Positions 59,304-64,000 of a DNA stretch of 64,000 bases are shown here, piece after piece (the first letter of the stretch is position 1; every line of letters starts with the position of its first letter). The stretch lies in NCBI GenBank assembly GCA_002720865.1, contig PBIO01000014.1, positions 124,001 through 188,000 on the forward strand, in the 5' to 3' direction. Under the pieces are notes generated by a model. That model did not search any database, was not told the DNA's origin, and saw only the letters and a program-made list of their open reading frames with translations. This DNA comes from Halobacteriovorax sp. Lineage in GTDB: Bacteria > Bdellovibrionota > Bacteriovoracia > Bacteriovoracales > Bacteriovoracaceae. A program made the translations under genes and the position numbers.

Positions 59304-62300
59304 CTAGCGTAACGCCCTGATATACTTCTCTATTTCGGCCTTATCCACGGCCCCTGGGTCCAATCTTAGGTAAGTTTCAAAGCTTTCCGCGGCCAGAGAG
59401 CTCTGCCCCGACGCGTTAAAGATATAACCAAGTTGTTTATGGATCTCTGGATTATTAGGAGCTTCTTTTAAAGCTTTTAAATAAAACTGCCTAGCTTGTT
59501 CATAGAGGTTGTTTCTATATTTTATAAAACCAATTCCCATTAGAGCAGGAACTAATTTGGAGTTTTTGGAAATTGCTTTTTCTAAATATGGAGTAGCTTT
59601 AGCATAGTCCCCCGTTAATCTATAAATTTCACCAGCAATATAATGACCGTAAGGCAAGGTTGGATTTTGCTTTATTTCCTCAAGTGCACTAGCAATAGCT
59701 TTATCATATTGCTTTAGACTTATATAAACTTTTGCCAAGTTATAATGAATTTTTGGGTAGGTATTTAACCTCTTAGCTATCTCCAAAAACTCATTCAAGG
59801 CTTCTTTATTTCTATTACTAAGTAATAAATATTCTCCAAGTACCATTCTCGTTTTTAAGTTTCCTGGATCCGTTTCAATTAGTTTTCTACTATAAAAAAT
59901 TACATCTTCATTATTATCTTCTACCTTACTAGCTCTTATCATAAATTGATAAAAGTCACCGTCTTTGTTTGGTAGGTTTTCAATCTTCTTTTTATATTCT
60001 TTAAACTCAACCGTTTTACCACTTCTATAATAATAAACAGCAATATCACCAAGAAGTTTTGGGTGATCTGGAAATAGTTTTAATACATCTCTCAAATATC
60101 CAATGGCCGTATCAGCGTCATTAAGTTCATATAGAATATTTCCCTGTAGTGACAGGTAGAAAATATTGTCTGGGTCAAGATCTAAACACTTTGATAAATA
60201 CCTCTTGGCATCTTTAAATCTTTTTCTTTTAAAAAATTCTTGAGCCAAGACAAAATAATATTCATCGTTCAATGGATCTTTTTTAAGAGCCATTTGAAAA
60301 TACTGATTCGCAAAGTTAAAATTCTTCTTTTTAAGCCAATAATAACCTATTAATGCTTGAAAATTAGGTAATGTAAAAAACTTAGTCGTATTAGAAAGAA
60401 TGCTAATTTGCTCGTTAGCTTCATCCATTTTCTCAACCTGCATTAAAGCAGTAATCAAGGCAAATGCTACATCTGGGTTAGCCGGATATTCTTTTTTAAG
60501 AAACCTTGTGGTTTCTAGAGCTGCCTGAAAATAACCTCGTTTTGTTTGTATCTTAGCTAATAACAGTTGCGAAGGAATATAAGTCTCATTTAAGTCGACA
60601 GCTTCAATTGCGTACCGAAAAGCATTTTCCCATGATTTCTTACGAAGAGCTTCTTTAGCCTTTCTCATAGCATCTTTTATCTTACTTTCTTGTATAAGCG
60701 TTTGAACTGCTTCACTTCCTTGCTGATCAAGTGCCGCCAATTTAGAACGAAGAGAATTACTTTCCTTATACCTTAGCGCTTTCTTTAGAAGCTTAACCGC
60801 CATATCTAGGTTGCCGTTTAACGCCTTCATCATTCCCATATACTCCAGGTATTGAGAGTAATAATGCGGCGAATGCTCCATGCTTAACATTTTAATTTTT
60901 TTCAATGCTTTAGATAAAAGAGCATATTCACCATCTACAAAAAGATTCTCACAAAGAGCCAACCATAGTTTTACAGAACTTGGCCTTATCTCAACGGCTT
61001 TCTTTAGAAGGGCTCTTTGTTTTTCAAATTCCTCATTAGCTCTGAGAAAAAGTGCCATGTAAAAGTAAGTTTCAGCATCTTTGTTTTTAAAGTTTTCTAG
61101 TCTTTTAAAAATTCGTTTTGCTTCTACATATTCACCAGTCTCAATAAGGACATATAAGTAATAAGTAAAAATTTCCAAATTCGGTTTATTCACCCTTAAA
61201 TAGTTTTCGATAACTCTTTCGGCACTTCTGTGCTTATCTAAATAAGAATAAAATTTGGCTACCCCTAAAGTTAAATTGCTATCTTTAAGTATCTTATTTT
61301 GAGAGATTTGAATTAGCCTGAAAATTGTCTTCTTTGCCTTCTTTTGGTCCTTTGCTTCAGGTAAAAGTTCCGCATAAGACCTAACTAAAAGACCCAAAGC
61401 TGGGTTCTCATCATAACTATCCTTAAGAGACTTTAAAAAATACGTACTCGCTTTTACTCTTGCAAGGTAAGACCCATCTTTGTAAAGACTAACTCCCTTA
61501 ACAAGCAATTCTTTAGCCTTTGCTTTATTTTCTTTTTTATTTACAACAGGAAATTCAAAACTAATATATCTTGGTTTAAAGGGGGCTGGCCCCGACTTGT
61601 CATCCATAAGAAAAAGGCCCAATAGAGCTACCACCGCAACAACCAAAACAACTGGATTTATTTTCTTTTTTTCAGGTTTCTTATCTTCTTTTTCTTCTTC
61701 AACCTCAGGTTCTTCCTTAGGTTTCGCTTTTCTTTCAATTTCTTCTTCGGCTTGTCTAGCGATGGATTTTATATCTGGCATGATCTCATTAAGATCAACA
61801 AACCCCGTTTTTTCATCTACATCAATACTTTCTTCGACGACGACTTCTTCTTCCTCAATCTCTTCTTTAACCTCTTTTTTTTCTTCAACAACTTCTTTTA
61901 AAACTTCCTTAGGTCTAATTACTCTAGTTTTTTCAATTTCTTCGCTTTTGGGAGGTACTCTAATTAATCTAGTTTTCTCTACAGAGGGCTCTTCTTCGGC
62001 GGTCTCCTCTGGTTCTTCTTGCTTATATTTTTCCTCTAGCTCTTGATAATTAATTTTTGTTGAAGTTTTCTTTTCAAATTGAAATTCACTAAAACCGTCT
62101 TCACTAGTAACGGGTCCGACATCATCAGGGAGATCGGTTACTTCAACCTTTACTTCTTCTTTAACTTTTTTAGGAATATTTATTCTTGCTATGGTACTGT
62201 CACCGACCTCTTTCTTAACCGTGCCTGATTTTTTATTTGTAATTATTTCCTTAATGATTTTTTTTAAATCAGGAAAATCTTTTAGACCTAACCAATCCCC

Positions 62301-62426
62301 TGCTGGATAATTTTGAATTGGTTCTTTTCCGGTAATATGCCCTTTGGAGAATAGTTCTCCAATTTGCTCTTTTTGGAATGGACCTACAATTCGACCATTC
62401 TTCAATTTGACGCGGTACTTTGCCAT
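59304..62426 (-). CDS. GYF-domain, TPR-repeat membrane protein
   Basis: About 1040 residues. Residues 1-60 resemble a GYF_2 fold (Y-R-V-K-L-K-N-G-R-I-V-G-P-F, then I-G-E-L-F-S-K-G-H-I). Residues 65-255 are low complexity and acidic, with repeated E-K-T-R-L-I-R / E-K-T-R-V-I-R motifs. One membrane helix lies at about 257-274. The remaining 760 residues are tandem TPR helices outside the cytoplasm (units such as N-P-E-I-H-K-Q-L-G-Y-I-F-N-A-S-G). The layout suggests a cytoplasmic signalling domain linked to a large periplasmic scaffold. Similar proteins in the group are uncharacterised. Function unknown. Confidence 0.8.
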   Translation of the reverse strand: MAKYRVKLKNGRIVGPFQKEQIGELFSKGHITGKEPIQNYPAGDWLGLKDFPDLKKIIKEIITNKKSGTVKKEVGDSTIARINIPKKVKEEVKVEVTDLPDDVGPVTSEDGFSEFQFEKKTSTKINYQELEEKYKQEEPEETAEEEPSVEKTRLIRVPPKSEEIEKTRVIRPKEVLKEVVEEKKEVKEEIEEEEVVVEESIDVDEKTGFVDLNEIMPDIKSIARQAEEEIERKAKPKEEPEVEEEKEDKKPEKKKINPVVLVVAVVALLGLFLMDDKSGPAPFKPRYISFEFPVVNKKENKAKAKELLVKGVSLYKDGSYLARVKASTYFLKSLKDSYDENPALGLLVRSYAELLPEAKDQKKAKKTIFRLIQISQNKILKDSNLTLGVAKFYSYLDKHRSAERVIENYLRVNKPNLEIFTYYLYVLIETGEYVEAKRIFKRLENFKNKDAETYFYMALFLRANEEFEKQRALLKKAVEIRPSSVKLWLALCENLFVDGEYALLSKALKKIKMLSMEHSPHYYSQYLEYMGMMKALNGNLDMAVKLLKKALRYKESNSLRSKLAALDQQGSEAVQTLIQESKIKDAMRKAKEALRKKSWENAFRYAIEAVDLNETYIPSQLLLAKIQTKRGYFQAALETTRFLKKEYPANPDVAFALITALMQVEKMDEANEQISILSNTTKFFTLPNFQALIGYYWLKKKNFNFANQYFQMALKKDPLNDEYYFVLAQEFFKRKRFKDAKRYLSKCLDLDPDNIFYLSLQGNILYELNDADTAIGYLRDVLKLFPDHPKLLGDIAVYYYRSGKTVEFKEYKKKIENLPNKDGDFYQFMIRASKVEDNNEDVIFYSRKLIETDPGNLKTRMVLGEYLLLSNRNKEALNEFLEIAKRLNTYPKIHYNLAKVYISLKQYDKAIASALEEIKQNPTLPYGHYIAGEIYRLTGDYAKATPYLEKAISKNSKLVPALMGIGFIKYRNNLYEQARQFYLKALKEAPNNPEIHKQLGYIFNASGQSSLAAESFETYLRLDPGAVDKAEIEKYIRALR

Positions 62427-62463
62427 CCTAACTATTCTATCGGATTTCAGTAATTTTAAAACG

Positions 62464-63606
62464 TTAGGAAGGTTTTGGCTTTCTTGAATAAACTTGTCGG
62501 GAAAGAATAGGTACTAACATTAGACTCTGCCTAAAATTTAAACCAAGTAATATCAAAAAGACGCTCGCCATTGGAATGTCTTTTCCAACCAAATAGTAGG
62601 CCATTAGGCCATATTTGAAGTTAAACCAAGGACTAAAAGGAATCGTTATAAAAAATGTAATTAAAGCTAATGAAGACAGAGCTAATGAAAAGGAGGGCTT
62701 ATCTTGAATATTATTAACTGATATAAATGCTAAGATAAGTAGGTTATTGGCCCAAAATAGGGTCACAGGAGTAGAAAAATTAGCAAATAAATTAATTGAA
62801 CTTAAGGCTAGATTAAAAACAATTAACATCCAAATCTTTCTTAGATTATCTGTTTCTTTTTCAACTTTAAAAGAACTAATAATCATAATAATCACTATTA
62901 AACATAGAACTACTGAGAGTAGCTTAGTTTCTACATATTTATGTAAATTTATATCTATCGTTAGTTTAAATACGTACGAATTGTATATGCCGATCCATAC
63001 CCACACTGACGCTACTCTTTCTATCAAATCCATTTTACTAGCTGTGTCTTTTAAAAGAGAAATTAGCTTCAATAGAGGAATAAAAACTAAAAAAGATATT
63101 ATACTTATAATTAGCCCAGACTCTTTCAATAGTTTTTCTATTCCTGAATAATTTATCGAATTGTTCAGGGTCATTTGAAAAATCATTAAAACTAAAAGGA
63201 CCCCCACAAAAAACACTTCAAATACTGATGGAATTAACTCTTTTGACCCTGGATTCAGAGTTTTTAAAAGACCAACCAAAGCAAGAATATGTAGAGGGAA
63301 TAAATCTGTCATTAAAAACAGAAAAGATAGAATATTAAACATGTTTCTTCTAAAGAGACCCTTAATACTCACATCCTTGGTTGATAGCATAAAATATGAG
63401 GTCCCTATAAAAACAAATGCAGGATAAAGAAGGTTAAGGTTTGAAATTTTTAAAATTTCTTCATGTCCAAAGAGATATAAAACTCCAAGGTTTAATAAAG
63501 CAATAAGTAATTTACTAAGATCTAAATTATTAATCTTATTCAGAACAAAAAATGCACCGAAATAGGACAGTAAAAAATGAGGTAGATAATCACTATATTG
63601 AAGCAG
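62464..63606 (-). CDS. polytopic membrane protein, possible CTG start
   Basis: The frame is open from 63609 to a stop at 62464 and encodes about ten hydrophobic segments with no recognised motif. The first ATG (63390) would remove about 70 residues that look coding (L-L-I-A-L-L-N-L-G-V-L-Y-L and F-V-F-I-G-T-S-Y-F-M). Upstream of it there is no ATG, GTG or TTG in frame. A CTG at 63606 has GGGGG six bases before it and would overlap the preceding gene by 14 bp, as several genes in this window do. The alternative is a frameshift joining it to the next gene. Function unknown. Confidence 0.5.
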   Translation of the reverse strand: MLQYSDYLPHFLLSYFGAFFVLNKINNLDLSKLLIALLNLGVLYLFGHEEILKISNLNLLYPAFVFIGTSYFMLSTKDVSIKGLFRRNMFNILSFLFLMTDLFPLHILALVGLLKTLNPGSKELIPSVFEVFFVGVLLVLMIFQMTLNNSINYSGIEKLLKESGLIISIISFLVFIPLLKLISLLKDTASKMDLIERVASVWVWIGIYNSYVFKLTIDINLHKYVETKLLSVVLCLIVIIMIISSFKVEKETDNLRKIWMLIVFNLALSSINLFANFSTPVTLFWANNLLILAFISVNNIQDKPSFSLALSSLALITFFITIPFSPWFNFKYGLMAYYLVGKDIPMASVFLILLGLNFRQSLMLVPILSRQVYSRKPKPS

Positions 63607-64000
63607 AAACTACCCCCAATATACAAAGTCCGAATCTGGCCCATGAGGTTGATATAATACCTGAAAAAGTTTTTGATTTATCGGTTTCAACTTCTATATT
63701 TTTTACCCAAGAAATTACAAAAAAGGCTATTAGCCCTCCTTTTTCTAGCAGGCTAATACTTGGAATTAGTACGCTGACTAAATATATTATTGTGGAGAAT
63801 AATAAAAGAAGCTCTTCTTTGGCCATAAAATTATCGCTCTTGAATGCTCTAATCATAATTTGATTCAAAAAGTAAATTACGATGATTTCAAAATGATTTC
63901 CTAAAATTCCAAAAATAAAAAGCGAAAGAATTAAATCCATAAAGCTTTTGGAGTAGTTCTTTAATTTAAACTTCAAGAAGAAGAAATTAAGTAAAACTAT
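63593..64000 (-). CDS. membrane protein, partial (N-terminus outside window)
   Basis: This frame is open to the right edge and ends at 63593. At least 135 residues are visible, with about four membrane helices and a short charged loop (W-V-K-N-I-E-V-E-T-D-K-S-K). It has no motif I recognise. The end overlaps the possible start of the following membrane protein, so the pair is either coupled or a single gene split by a frameshift. Confidence 0.6.
   Translation of the reverse strand: MVLLNFFFLKFKLKNYSKSFMDLILSLFIFGILGNHFEIIVIYFLNQIMIRAFKSDNFMAKEELLLLFSTIIYLVSVLIPSISLLEKGGLIAFFVISWVKNIEVETDKSKTFSGIISTSWARFGLCILGVVSASI

Noticed and set aside
62464-64000. The two right-edge membrane proteins as NADH dehydrogenase (NuoL/M/N) type subunits
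   Set aside because: The hydrophobic pattern is similar but the conserved Lys/Glu and Pro-rich loop motifs of that family could not be found.
1-64000. CRISPR array, insertion sequence or prophage
   Set aside because: No regularly spaced repeats, transposase, integrase or phage structural genes were seen on either strand.

Overview
The window is AT-rich chromosomal DNA from a flagellated Gram-negative bacterium, most likely a member of the Bdellovibrionota and possibly the Bacteriovorax/Halobacteriovorax side. The support is indirect: low G+C, an mglB-mglA pair, two tandem flagellins, lipid A/heptose genes, a meso-DAP type MurE, a class B PBP with a PASTA domain, and many short overlapping genes. 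The name is inference; the features stand without it. No gene-free stretch exceeds about 300 bases.

Layout. 1-7260 (minus) is a tight run read rlmE, a small transpeptidase, lepB, an NFACT (RqcH-like) protein, a secreted protein and a very large lipoprotein that leaves the window. 7263-8774 (minus) is a polytopic membrane protein. 9042-20598 (plus) begins with fliD, fliS and a FliT-like gene. It continues with a Maf/DUF115-like protein and two GT9 (heptosyltransferase-type) glycosyltransferases separated by a 45-codon gene. A helical protein of unknown function, a histidine kinase with a single-domain receiver, nadK and recN follow. 20585-27824 (minus) carries lpxH, two flagellins with sigma-28 type promoters, rfaE2 (ADP-heptose synthesis), an RDD protein, rsmE, prmA and a peptide-binding lipoprotein-like SBP. 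27875-30014 (plus) has an RNase J homologue and a Cys-rich membrane protein.

30051-46383 (minus) is the division and cell wall cluster: mtnP, rsmH, ftsL, ftsI, murE, murF, mraY, murD, ftsW, murC, murB, a divergent ftsQ, ftsA, ftsZ. murG is missing from its usual place between ftsW and murC, mraZ is replaced by mtnP, and MurD has an altered P-loop. 46464-51523 holds an alpha/beta hydrolase (plus), then (minus) mglB-mglA, recR, ebfC, a dnaX split by an 11-A run, and the SRP RNA.

51578-55822 is a 4.2 kb island bounded by a 64-bp direct repeat of the 3' part of tRNA-Ser(GGA). It encodes a ribbon-helix-helix protein, an AAA+ ATPase and a subtilisin-like protease. The last two match the IetAS defence/maintenance pair. 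No integrase is present. This is the most interesting system in the window.

55764-64000 (minus) has tRNA-Ser(GGA), tadA, a PilZ-like membrane protein, tRNA-Arg(ACG) (the substrate of TadA), a radical SAM protein, tRNA-Ser(GCT), tRNA-Ser(UGA), a GYF/TPR protein of about 1040 residues and two polytopic membrane proteins, the last one cut by the window edge.
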